Positions 7,280 through 15,448 of a DNA stretch of 64,000 bases are shown one piece after another. Within the stretch, counting starts at the first letter, position 1. The number at the start of each line of letters is the position of its first letter. This DNA is from an uncultured Brachyspira sp. (GTDB lineage: Bacteria; Spirochaetota; Brachyspiria; Brachyspirales; Brachyspiraceae): positions 89,679-153,678 of the forward strand of contig NZ_CAJUPR010000005.1 of NCBI RefSeq assembly GCF_910588665.1, read 5' to 3'. A program made the translations under genes and the position numbers. A model generated the notes under the pieces. It made no database searches, was not told the DNA's origin, and saw only the letters and a program-made list of their open reading frames with translations.

Positions 7280-8833
7280 TTAAAATAATGAAACTCTTGC
7301 TCTTTTTATTTCTGTTCTGTATCTTTTTATTTCCCACTCGGTTTTTTGCTTATCCCAATGAAGAATATTTGCCATTTCCTCCGCTATATGCTCGGATATT
7401 AAAGTTCCGCAGTCGTTTTCTGTGAGAATAAATCTAAGCCTTCTCATCATAATATCATCTAAATGCATAGCATGTTCTATTTCAATAAAATACTTTATAA
7501 GCCCTTTATTAATTCTATAATCCAATCCTACTTCAGCCAAAAGAGAAGAATCATTTCTGCAAAGTTCATTTAATTTTAAAATTAAACGAACAGACCCGAA
7601 ATAATCTATCAAAAATTTAACCGTATTTTCATTCAAAACCAATTGAATATTTTTATCTAATTTATTATTAATAACTTTCTGATTGCTGAACCATTTATAT
7701 GGCTTTCCATACATTTTTATCAAAGCTTTAACGGAAAGAAAAGAAGAAGTGGTAAAAGTTCCTCCTTCAGCTAAAAACAATCTGTATTTAGGATGCGTAT
7801 GTACTTTAATATTAGAAGGATTTACAGGCATCATTCCAGACTGAGTTGTGATAATATGATTTTTATTCACAATGGAACTGAAGTATGTATTATATATATC
7901 AAGAAGATACTCAGCTTCATCGCTTGAAGTATATATGCAGTCTAAATTATTATTATTTTTTTTAATTGCAGGACCTATAACTGTAGAGTTTTTCCAGCGC
8001 ATTAAAAATACATTAGGTCTTGATTTTATCTTAGGCAGCACTACCGATTTGTTTATATGAATTAAATCATTATTTATTATCAAATGACTGCCTTTAATAT
8101 AATCAACTTTATTTTCAAAGTTTCCGTTTGGAAGCATTGAGCTTATGCTATGCCCCCAAGCCCCTGCAGCTATTAAAATAGTTTTTGCTTTAACTGTATA
8201 AATTCTGCCTGTAATATTATCTCTGAATACTGTTTTTTCTATCTCTTTCTCATTATATTCAAAAGCCTTTACCTCTGCATAATTTAATATATCCGCTCCG
8301 TACTCTTCAGCCTTTAAAAGAAGTTCTATAACATATCTTGAATCGTCTAATGTGCCTTCATAATACTCTACAGAAGCCATAACATCATTATTTATTAAAT
8401 CGGGAAGACAATCCAATGTCTCATTTCTGCTATGCGATATATGTTTTTTTGTTTTTCCGAATAAAGAAAACATATCGTATAATACAGTTTTTAATTCCTC
8501 TCTGAACAGCCCCTTATTAGAATATTCATATATAGGATTAATAATGCCGAAAGAAGAAGAAGAGCTTTTATACATGATATTATCTCTCTCTTTTACTCTT
8601 ATTGCAGTTGATATAAGATTTCCGCCGCTCATATCATTAAATCCGCCTGTAAGCATCTTTGAAGTTCTGGAAGAAGAACCGTAAGAAAAATCATGCTTAT
8701 CAAGAAGAAGAGCGGAAAGCCCCACTCTGGAAGTTTTCAATGCTATAGTGGCGCCTATAACACCTCCGCCTATAATAATAATATCATATTCTTTATTACT
8801 ATTATGCAGTATCTCAGCTCTTGTCTTTGCCAT
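7280..8833 (-). CDS. glpD: FAD-dependent glycerol-3-phosphate dehydrogenase (GlpD-like)
   Basis: This 517-residue flavoprotein starts with a dinucleotide-binding fold (DIIIIGGGVIGATIALKTSR), then LLDKHDFSYGSSSRTSKM and GGFNDMSGG, typical of GlpD/GlpA dehydrogenases. The substrate-domain motif EYYEGTLDDSRYVIELL is present, and the C-terminal helical domain ends the protein with no extra [2Fe-2S] domain. It oxidises glycerol-3-phosphate to dihydroxyacetone phosphate and passes electrons onward. It is the last gene of an operon whose earlier genes encode NuoE-, NuoF- and NuoG-like iron-sulfur proteins, 44 bases upstream. These may take the place of a quinone or GlpBC acceptor. The coupling is inferred from context. 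Confidence 0.85.
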   Translation of the reverse strand: MAKTRAEILHNSNKEYDIIIIGGGVIGATIALKTSRVGLSALLLDKHDFSYGSSSRTSKMLTGGFNDMSGGNLISTAIRVKERDNIMYKSSSSSFGIINPIYEYSNKGLFREELKTVLYDMFSLFGKTKKHISHSRNETLDCLPDLINNDVMASVEYYEGTLDDSRYVIELLLKAEEYGADILNYAEVKAFEYNEKEIEKTVFRDNITGRIYTVKAKTILIAAGAWGHSISSMLPNGNFENKVDYIKGSHLIINNDLIHINKSVVLPKIKSRPNVFLMRWKNSTVIGPAIKKNNNNLDCIYTSSDEAEYLLDIYNTYFSSIVNKNHIITTQSGMMPVNPSNIKVHTHPKYRLFLAEGGTFTTSSFLSVKALIKMYGKPYKWFSNQKVINNKLDKNIQLVLNENTVKFLIDYFGSVRLILKLNELCRNDSSLLAEVGLDYRINKGLIKYFIEIEHAMHLDDIMMRRLRFILTENDCGTLISEHIAEEMANILHWDKQKTEWEIKRYRTEIKRARVSLF

Positions 8834-8877
8834 AAATACCTCTCCTATTATTTACAATATAGTATATAACAAAATCA

Positions 8878-10260
8878 TTACAAATACAAATATTTTAATA
8901 AATCCCTTAAATTTAATCGGTTTTTATTTTTTTTCAGAAAAGAAGTCATCTCTTTTGATTTTCCGTAATTATCTATATAATGTCCTTCAAACTCGCCCAA
9001 ATATGATACAGGAAAACTTAAATATGCATTATAAGCAAGAACTGAAAAATGAGGGGAGAACACTATATAATTTCCTCTGTTTTTGCCTGCAAAATCAATC
9101 ATATAATCATTATCATCTAAAGCATCGCCTAATATAATAAATTTATTAAACTTTTCATCATTTATATTTTCGTGAAATTCTGAAAACTTTAAATTCCTAA
9201 TAGAAAAATTATTAATATTTGTATAATTATCTCTTATATTTTTAGAGTTTGTAGCCATTTTATTTTTTTTGAAAGTAAGGTTTTCAATACCTATGGAATA
9301 AATAAAATTATCAAAAGCTTTAATATCCTCAATGGGGTACATGCTTGAAGATACTGCCAAAGTAAATTCAATATCAATCATATCAATAAACTTATAATAT
9401 AATTCCCTAGCCTTTTCAAATCCGCACTGCATGCCGTTAAAAAAAGGCATTTCCAATATATCATTTGAATAATAATCTAATTTTCTTCCGTAATCGCATA
9501 ATCCGTACATTTTTCCATGACAAGATGATATATCTTTTATGCTATAATCTATATAGCTGTAATTAACATCGCAAAGACGGTTGCATCCTATACAAAAACT
9601 ATTAATGCTTTTTACCATACTTATATCATTATTAATCTTATTATCTATATTTCTTAATGCCTCAAATACATGTGTGGGACATAAATCGGTTATCATTGCA
9701 TTATATCCGTCTGTAACTTTATAATCTGCGCATATACCGCAGCTGATGCATCTGTCATAGTCAGCATATATATAATCAGGAAGATTCATTTTTTCCGCTG
9801 CAGACTTTATTTCTTTTAGATTAATATCATTATCATTTGAAGCATTAACTGATGAAGGTATTGAAATATTATAAATATCCAAATATTTTTTTAATTTGCA
9901 GATATAACCGGCCTTGCAGCTTTCACATACAGGCTTATGACTATAAAGTATAGCCTTAAGCAGAGAAACTCTATATTTTGTAATATCTTCATCTAATAAG
10001 TTTAATACGCTCATTCCGTTTTCTGCTGTTTCATTGCATGCATATTTAAAAGAATATTCTTTTTCATTCTTTTTTTTTACTTTAACTAAGCATAATCTGC
10101 ATCCTAAAATATTATTTTTTTCTTCAAAAGTATTTGTATTATTTTTTTTATATGAGCATAGATGAGGTATATCTATATTAATATATGATAATGCCTGAAG
10201 TATGGTATATCCTTTCTGAGATGATATAGTTTTGCCATCAACATTAAACTTTACTATCAT
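8878..10260 (-). CDS. NuoG/HymC-like iron-sulfur protein (truncated, no catalytic core)
   Basis: The 460-residue protein keeps the NuoG cluster ligands in order: [2Fe-2S] Cys35/54/57/75; His-Cys [4Fe-4S] His108/Cys112/115/121; a ferredoxin-like set Cys171/174/177 with Cys194; and the molybdopterin-type [4Fe-4S] set Cys223/226/230/255 ending in GLCDYGRK. The remaining 200 residues are too short and divergent for the molybdopterin fold, and no [FeFe]-hydrogenase H-cluster motif is present. It therefore looks like a multi-cluster electron wire. It is 22 bases after the NuoF-like gene and 44 bases before the glycerol-3-phosphate dehydrogenase. The family call is firm; the role is inference. Confidence 0.8.
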   Translation of the reverse strand: MIVKFNVDGKTISSQKGYTILQALSYINIDIPHLCSYKKNNTNTFEEKNNILGCRLCLVKVKKKNEKEYSFKYACNETAENGMSVLNLLDEDITKYRVSLLKAILYSHKPVCESCKAGYICKLKKYLDIYNISIPSSVNASNDNDINLKEIKSAAEKMNLPDYIYADYDRCISCGICADYKVTDGYNAMITDLCPTHVFEALRNIDNKINNDISMVKSINSFCIGCNRLCDVNYSYIDYSIKDISSCHGKMYGLCDYGRKLDYYSNDILEMPFFNGMQCGFEKARELYYKFIDMIDIEFTLAVSSSMYPIEDIKAFDNFIYSIGIENLTFKKNKMATNSKNIRDNYTNINNFSIRNLKFSEFHENINDEKFNKFIILGDALDDNDYMIDFAGKNRGNYIVFSPHFSVLAYNAYLSFPVSYLGEFEGHYIDNYGKSKEMTSFLKKNKNRLNLRDLLKYLYL

Positions 10261-10282
10261 AATTTATAAACCTCATATTAAT

Positions 10283-11449
10283 TTAATCCTTTACAAAACT
10301 ATATAGTGTAGTCTTATTTTCTATTAAATATATAAACTCTTCTTTAAACATCTCCATAGAAGATAATATGCAGTCTGCAAGACTTTTTATATACAGACAT
10401 GAAGCCCCGATTTTTATCATTTCAGCGCAGTCTTTTAAGCTTGAATAATCGCTTAAAACAGAATGTCCCAAAAGCATTTTATTAATATAATATCCGCATA
10501 AATCAAATCCGCAGCGGCATGGAGTACATTTCCCGCATGACAGAGTATCTGCAAATTTAATTATCTTTAATATCACTCTTACCATGCATCTGTCTTCTTT
10601 TATGAAGCATACACCTCCGTTTCCTATCTTCATATTAAAACTGTCAAAACATTCATAATCTAAAGTCATTTTCTGAAAAGCATTAAAATCTATAGGAGGA
10701 TTAAGAAAACCATTAGTAAATACGCATTTTATGCTGTATTCTTTCTCTATTCCTCCCGCCGATTTAATTATATTTTTAAAAGGCGTATACATCTCAAATT
10801 CATAAAGATTAGGATTTATAATATCTCCTGAAATTGAAAGTATATATGTTCCGTTATATTTTTTACCAGCTCCATAGCTCTTAAAACCAAGCTCTCCTAT
10901 ATGCAACAAATATGCAAACTGAGAAATAGTTTCCAAATCAAATATATATTTTTTATTTTCTAAAAATAAAGGAGTCATTCTGATTCTATATTCATTATAG
11001 TAATCATTTTCATTATAAATATTAATTTCAATATTATTTGTAAAGCCTAAATCTTCAGCTTCGGCTACAGTTTTTATTATAATATCTTTTTCTTCCAAAT
11101 AATAATTTTTTAATATTATATCTATTCTTTTTATATTCAGAATTTCAGCTATTAATAGAGATCCGTCTAATATAAGATGAGGATTATTATTAATCAAAAA
11201 TTTATCTTTAAAAACTAAATAATCCGATGATGCCGCATTAACAATTATAAAATCTTCTTTTATATTTTTATCGGTTAATAGTTTATGCATAGAGCTTTGC
11301 ATAATATCTCTTTTAAGTATAGGATAAGAATCTAGGTACTGAAAAAAGCCGTCATTTATATCTTGAACAGTTAAATAATCTCCGAAATGATCTTTATATG
11401 ATTTTATATCTTCTATATTATACTCATTATGAAGTACAAAGTTATTCAT
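10283..11449 (-). CDS. NuoF-like protein with degenerate FMN/NADH site
   Basis: This 388-residue protein aligns by eye with NuoF/HymB from about residue 65 to the end. FKDKF and HLILDGSLLIAEIL correspond to the usual FKDR and PHRLIEG stretches, and an SLBB-like segment follows. The C-terminal [4Fe-4S] ligands are intact in SCGKCTPCRCG (Cys305, 308, 311) plus Cys351. Extra cysteines sit at 313 and 318. The glycine-rich FMN motif (GRGGAGFPTG) is absent, the ADEGEPG region reads NAASSDYLV, and no ICGEETAL NADH loop is seen. Start codon and NuoE-like stop overlap by four bases, implying translational coupling. It probably no longer binds NADH, which would make it a structural or electron-relay subunit. 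Confidence 0.75.
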   Translation of the reverse strand: MNNFVLHNEYNIEDIKSYKDHFGDYLTVQDINDGFFQYLDSYPILKRDIMQSSMHKLLTDKNIKEDFIIVNAASSDYLVFKDKFLINNNPHLILDGSLLIAEILNIKRIDIILKNYYLEEKDIIIKTVAEAEDLGFTNNIEINIYNENDYYNEYRIRMTPLFLENKKYIFDLETISQFAYLLHIGELGFKSYGAGKKYNGTYILSISGDIINPNLYEFEMYTPFKNIIKSAGGIEKEYSIKCVFTNGFLNPPIDFNAFQKMTLDYECFDSFNMKIGNGGVCFIKEDRCMVRVILKIIKFADTLSCGKCTPCRCGFDLCGYYINKMLLGHSVLSDYSSLKDCAEMIKIGASCLYIKSLADCILSSMEMFKEEFIYLIENKTTLYSFVKD

Positions 11450-11715
11450 CTTTTTCTTATATGTATAGCTTCTATAAATTTAATGATACTTTTTAAAGAC
11501 GATTTTGTACATTCCATACCATTAATAAGAACAGGTACGGCATTACGGCAATTATGCATACATTCCATCTCTTTAAGGAGCATACCGTCATAAGACGGCA
11601 CGCCTATTTGCAGGTCATAATGCGAACGTATAGCTTCTAAAAGAGCATAGGATCCCCTAATAGAACAATGAAGCCCAACGCATACCTCTATCACAGTTTT
11701 TACATTGTAAGACAT
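11446..11715 (-). CDS. NuoE-like thioredoxin-fold [2Fe-2S] protein
   Basis: The 89-residue protein is just the thioredoxin-like ferredoxin domain of NuoE. Cysteine pairs are EVCVGLHCSIRG (Cys12, Cys17) and ECMHNCRNAVPVLING (Cys52, Cys56), in the family spacing for one [2Fe-2S] cluster. The helical N-terminal domain of full NuoE (about 70-80 residues) is missing. It overlaps the NuoF-like start by four bases and follows the ribosome-associated micro-protein gene by 65 bases. It is likely the first electron-transfer gene of the glpD operon. Confidence 0.8.
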   Translation of the reverse strand: MSYNVKTVIEVCVGLHCSIRGSYALLEAIRSHYDLQIGVPSYDGMLLKEMECMHNCRNAVPVLINGMECTKSSLKSIIKFIEAIHIRKR

Positions 11716-11780
11716 ATTATTTTTATTCCTGCTAAAAACTTAAGAGATTAAAACATTAATATATAATAATATCAGCTGTA

Positions 11781-11870
11781 TTATTTTTTCTTATGCCTGT
11801 TTTTGCGTAAACGCTTTTTGCGTTTATGCGTAGCCATCTTTTGACGAAGTCTTTTTCTTCCTGAAGGCAT
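11781..11870 (-). CDS. Basic micro-protein, AURKAIP1/COX24 (bS22-type) ribosomal family
   Basis: Twenty-nine residues run from ATG at 11870 to TAA at 11781, beginning MPSGRKRLRQKMATHKRKKR and ending in further Arg/Lys/His residues. Half of it is Arg or Lys. The MATHKRKKRLRKNRHKKK core is the signature of small bacterial AURKAIP1/COX24-domain proteins, related to the extra small-subunit ribosomal protein bS22. The ribosome site GGGAG sits 5 bases before the ATG and a consensus-like promoter (11903-11931) lies upstream. It is often missed by gene callers because of its size. Function on the ribosome is from family knowledge. Confidence 0.85.
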   Translation of the reverse strand: MPSGRKRLRQKMATHKRKKRLRKNRHKKK

Positions 11871-11902
11871 ATACACTCCCGTTTTATATAATTTGAAAGC
11901 TT

Positions 11903-11931
11903 ATTATAACATCTTATATAAATAATTTCAA
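11903..11931 (-). promoter_or_regulatory. Promoter for micro-protein and NuoEFG-like/GlpD operon
   Basis: Minus-strand TTGAAA (11931-11926), a 17-base spacer and TATAAT (11908-11903) lie 33 bases before the micro-protein start. No terminator is seen between that gene and the NuoE-like gene, so it may serve the whole operon. Confidence 0.65.
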
Positions 11932-12032
11932 GTTTAAACCTAAAAAACTGATTGTTATTTTATATAATATGCTTTATAATTATATATACCCAAATAAAAA
12001 ATCGGAGGCATAAAATAACTGAATTAGAAAAA

Positions 12033-12590
12033 ATGATAAAGGGATTAGAATACAGCAGTTCTGATAAAAATTTAACAAATATGAGAAACAAGGCAAAAGA
12101 TTTATGTCTAGAGTATAATTTACTGAAGTCTGAGCAATTAAAAGAAAAAGAATATATTATAAAAAATCTGTTTGGAAAAATAGGAAAAAATTTTGAAATT
12201 ACTGCTCCGTTTTACTGCGATTACGGATTCAATATAGAAATTGGAGATAATTTTTATATAAATCATAACTGCATAGTATTGGATTGTTCCAAAGTTAAAT
12301 TCGGAAATAATGTATTCATAGCTCCTAACTGCGGATTTTATACTGCAGGACATCCTTTAGACATAGAAAGAAGAAATAATTATATAGAATATGCCTATCC
12401 TATAACTGTAGGCGATAATGTATGGATAGGTGCAAATACTATAATTTTAGGCGGAGTAAATATAGGAAACGGAACTGTAATAGGAGCAGGAAGCATGGTA
12501 TTAAATGATATACCAGACAATACGCTTTGCTTTGGAAATCCATGCAGAATTATAAGAGAAATAAATGATGAAGACAGAAAAAAAGCTTAA
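12033..12590 (+). CDS. Sugar O-acetyltransferase, left-handed beta-helix (maltose/galactoside type)
   Basis: The protein starts with the maltose acetyltransferase N-terminal helix (MRNKAKDLCLEYN) and continues into hexapeptide repeats (IEIGDNFYINHNCIVLDCS, VKFGNNVFIAPNC, VGDNVWIGANTIILGG). It carries the acetyl-CoA/active-site segment YTAGHPLD. It transfers acetyl from acetyl-CoA to a sugar hydroxyl. The start is unusual. A strong ribosome site CGGAGG (12003-12008) is followed at the right distance by ATA (12015), where family members would start with ATG-ACT-GAA. The first ATG is at 12033; the open frame itself runs back to a TTG at 11952. I chose 12033, with 12015 as the likely ancestral start. 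Confidence 0.82.
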   Translation: MIKGLEYSSSDKNLTNMRNKAKDLCLEYNLLKSEQLKEKEYIIKNLFGKIGKNFEITAPFYCDYGFNIEIGDNFYINHNCIVLDCSKVKFGNNVFIAPNCGFYTAGHPLDIERRNNYIEYAYPITVGDNVWIGANTIILGGVNIGNGTVIGAGSMVLNDIPDNTLCFGNPCRIIREINDEDRKKA

Positions 12591-12677
12591 AATTGGAAAA
12601 AACAATTATAATTAATAAAAATAACTTAAGTATTTCACACTGCAGTTATATTTATTAATTATTACTGTATCATAAAT

Positions 12678-14153
12678 TTAAAATTTATCCGTATCAGTAA
12701 GCTTTTCAACTGTTTTAGCAAGCAGATAAACACCTACTCCCGTACCGCCTTTAGATATATATTTAGAATTGCAGTCGCTGTAAGAAGTACATGCTATATC
12801 CAAATGAGCCCATTTTGCACCTTCTGTAAAATAAGATAAAAACTGAGCAGCTGTTATAGTCCCTGCATATCTTCCGCCTGTATTCTTTATATCGGCTATA
12901 TCCGATTTTATCTGCTCTTTATACTCTTCAAACATAGGAAGTTCCCATACTCTTTCATAAGTATCATCTCCTGCTTCTTTTAAAGCCTGAGTCAACTCAT
13001 TATCATTGGACATAAGCCCTGTAGCATTCCTGCCTAAAGCTATTGAGCATGCCCCCGTTAATGTGGCTATATCTATTACAAAATCAGGATTATATTTTTT
13101 TATTCCGTAAGACAGAGCATCGGCAAGTATAAGCCTTCCTTCGGCATCTGTATTAACAACCTCAACCGTAACTCCATTATGCATTTTTAATATATCTCCG
13201 GGATTTATAGCAGAACTTCCAGTTTTATTATCGGTTAAAGGACATATTACGGTAACATTAGCATCTAAATTCATATCGGATATTAAAAATAATGCTCCGC
13301 AGACAGCGGCTGCTCCCGCCATATCGTCTTTCATACCAAGCATACTGTCGGCGGGCTTCAATGACATTCCGCCTGTATCAAATGTTATACCCTTTCCAAC
13401 CAATAAAATATTTTTTTTAGCCTTATCTTTTTTATACTGAGCAATAAATACCCTAGGAGGATTCTTGCTGCCCTGATTAACTCCCAATATGCCGTTCATA
13501 CCCAATGCCTTTAATTCTTTTTCATTCAGTACTGAAGTAGTTATTTTTCTGCTTTCAGACTGCTTTTTAGCCATATCTACAAATGTTAATGAGTTTACAG
13601 CATTGCTTGGTTCATTTACCATATCCCTCGCCCAAAATATGCTGTCGGCTATGCAGCTTGCTTTATCTATGGCATTTTCAGTATATTTTTTATGCTCTGA
13701 AACTAAAAGTATATTTTTTATATTTACTCTGTCTTTTAATCTTTTATCACCCAAATAATTATCAAAGCTGTAGGAGGAAAGTATTATTCCTAAACAGAAT
13801 TGAACATACGATTCTTCTGAAGCTATCTCTGCAAATAATTCAGCCATATCAACTTCTATGTCATCAATACTTAAATCTTTCATTATTTTTATCAGAGAAG
13901 CGCCTGCATTCTTCCAAGTCTCATACATATAATTTTTTACTTCCCTATATGTTATAAAAATTACTCTTGTATTGCTTGTAAAACCAAAAGCAAAAGGAGT
14001 AGATATTGTATAGTATTTATCTTTTGCCAAACTGTTAAACAGCTTAATATACTCTTCATTAAATGTACACACTTTAGGAGCTTCTTTTTCAACTTTTACA
14101 AATACGGCTACAGTATGTTTTTTTATAAAATTGATTGTATGTTTAAGTTTCAT
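12678..14153 (-). CDS. pepA: Leucyl aminopeptidase (M17 family)
   Basis: This 491-residue protein has the M17 signature NTDAEGRLILADAL, with metal ligands Asp and Glu, and the upstream metal-binding KGITFDTGGMSLKP stretch with the catalytic lysine region. DDMAGAAAV is also present. It removes N-terminal residues from peptides as a cytoplasmic hexamer with two metal ions per subunit. A consensus promoter (14193-14220) is present upstream, and the gene appears to be a single transcription unit. Confidence 0.93.
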   Translation of the reverse strand: MKLKHTINFIKKHTVAVFVKVEKEAPKVCTFNEEYIKLFNSLAKDKYYTISTPFAFGFTSNTRVIFITYREVKNYMYETWKNAGASLIKIMKDLSIDDIEVDMAELFAEIASEESYVQFCLGIILSSYSFDNYLGDKRLKDRVNIKNILLVSEHKKYTENAIDKASCIADSIFWARDMVNEPSNAVNSLTFVDMAKKQSESRKITTSVLNEKELKALGMNGILGVNQGSKNPPRVFIAQYKKDKAKKNILLVGKGITFDTGGMSLKPADSMLGMKDDMAGAAAVCGALFLISDMNLDANVTVICPLTDNKTGSSAINPGDILKMHNGVTVEVVNTDAEGRLILADALSYGIKKYNPDFVIDIATLTGACSIALGRNATGLMSNDNELTQALKEAGDDTYERVWELPMFEEYKEQIKSDIADIKNTGGRYAGTITAAQFLSYFTEGAKWAHLDIACTSYSDCNSKYISKGGTGVGVYLLAKTVEKLTDTDKF

Positions 14154-14192
14154 TTTAGATCCTTGATTTTGTAAAATAATGTTTGATTAATA

Positions 14193-14220
14193 ATTATATA
14201 TAATGTTTATTTTATGTCAA
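14193..14220 (-). promoter_or_regulatory. Sigma-70 promoter for pepA
   Basis: Minus-strand TTGACA (14220-14215), a 16-base spacer and TATAAT (14198-14193) lie about 40 bases before the pepA start. Confidence 0.75.
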
Positions 14221-14312
14221 TTACAATATAAAAAAAACTATAAACTATTATTGCAATATATTATTAAAAATATATAATGAAAAAATAATTTATTTAAGAG
14301 GTTTTACAATTT

Positions 14313-14807
14313 ATGAAAAAAATATATGTTTATATGATTGTATTTACATTTGCAGTACTTTTAAACTCCTGCGGCAGCGGAGTAAGCAGAAACAGACCAG
14401 AAGGCTGGATTAATGACGACACATTCAGAGTAATGGGTATGGGCTCTCCTTCAGACAATATAGATGACAAGTTCAGAAGAGAGGTTGTATCAAAACAGGC
14501 TGCGGAATTGGACGGAAAAAATAAAATAGTTGCCAAAATAGTGGGTTCCTATGTGGAATCATTGACTTCTTCAGAAAAAGGCATGATAGATGAATATGTT
14601 ATACAGGAAAGAGTGGCAGGCAGAGTAAGAGGGCTTTCTGTGGTTGAAAGCAAATGGGATTCAAAGCAAAACTGCACCGTTGTAATGGAATTATATTCCA
14701 AAGGATTAAAAAAGAAAATGGATACTTTAATTTCGCAATATCTTAATGAAGTAGGAATGCAGTATACCGCCCAAGATGTTGCAGGTATGGTAAATACTTA
14801 TAAATAA
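14313..14807 (+). CDS. Lipoprotein, LPP20-like
   Basis: This 164-residue protein has a lipoprotein signal ending NSCGSG, with Cys20 as the lipidated residue. The start is supported by AAGAGG. The mature part begins RPEGWINDDTFRVMG, followed by a K/E-rich central region resembling LPP20-type lipoproteins (repeated Gln/Lys-Ala segments and VVESKWDSKQNCTVVM). Function is unknown. A decayed duplicate lies 300 bases downstream (15106-15411) with 85-90 percent similarity by eye over the shared parts. A terminator (14866-14915) follows. Confidence 0.7.
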   Translation: MKKIYVYMIVFTFAVLLNSCGSGVSRNRPEGWINDDTFRVMGMGSPSDNIDDKFRREVVSKQAAELDGKNKIVAKIVGSYVESLTSSEKGMIDEYVIQERVAGRVRGLSVVESKWDSKQNCTVVMELYSKGLKKKMDTLISQYLNEVGMQYTAQDVAGMVNTYK

Positions 14808-14865
14808 TATTAGGTTATTTTATTAAAATATAATTCAGTAAAATAATTGTATATTTGAAAACTAT

Positions 14866-14915
14866 AAAACAGACTGTTTTTAATGCATATTTTGTATTAA
14901 TACGGTCTGTTTTTA
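14866..14915 (+). terminator. Terminator after the LPP20-like lipoprotein
   Basis: Arms AAACAGAC (14867-14874) and GTCTGTTT (14905-14912) form an 8-bp stem with a long loop, ending in TTTTTA. Confidence 0.6.
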
Positions 14916-15105
14916 TATACATAATGATTTAAATAAATTTTAATAAAATTATTTATAAAATAAAAACTAATAATTGATAATTAAAAAAATATTTTTTATA
15001 TAACTTTTTGCCATATTTTAATTTATATTTGCATGATTATTTTTTTAAATACTATTGCAATATAGCATTCAAAATATATAATATAAATTTTAAGGGAGGA
15101 ATAAA

Positions 15106-15411
15106 TTGATAAAACAGAGTTTCATTATGTTAACAATTTTAACTGCATTTGCGGTTTCCTGCGGCAGCGGAGTAATCAGAAACAGACCAGAAGGCTAGAT
15201 AAATGACAGCACTTTCAGAGTTATGGGAATGGGTTCTCCTGCCGACGATATAGATTTTACAGATAAATTCAGAAGACAAATTACTTCAAAGCAGGCTGCA
15301 GAATTGGACGGAAAAAATAAAATGGATACTTTAATTTCGCAATATCTTAATGAAGTAGGAATGCAGTATACCGCTCAGGATGCGGCAGGTATGGTGAAAA
15401 CTTATAATTAA
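15106..15411 (+). pseudogene. Decayed duplicate of the LPP20-like lipoprotein gene
   Basis: The duplicate keeps its promoter-like TTGCAA/TATAAT, a strong ribosome site (AAGGGAGGA), a TTG start at 15106 and a lipobox (VSCGSG). The tryptophan codon of RPEGW is TAG at 15196-15198. In addition, 192 bases (64 codons) present in the intact copy are missing between GKNK and MDTLIS. The deletion junction lies at similar AAAAAANAAAAT stretches, which suggests recombination between short repeats. The deletion is in frame, so the TAG is the sole frame-ending change. A short 29-residue lipoprotein peptide could still be made. Confidence 0.85.
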
Positions 15412-15448
15412 GATTATTATATATATATTAGTTTTAAGGATATACCAG

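Noticed and set aside
8878..11715. Complex I or [FeFe]-hydrogenase module
   Set aside because: There are no NuoA-D or H-N genes, and the NuoG-like protein has no H-cluster motif. NuoF lacks the NADH/FMN site.
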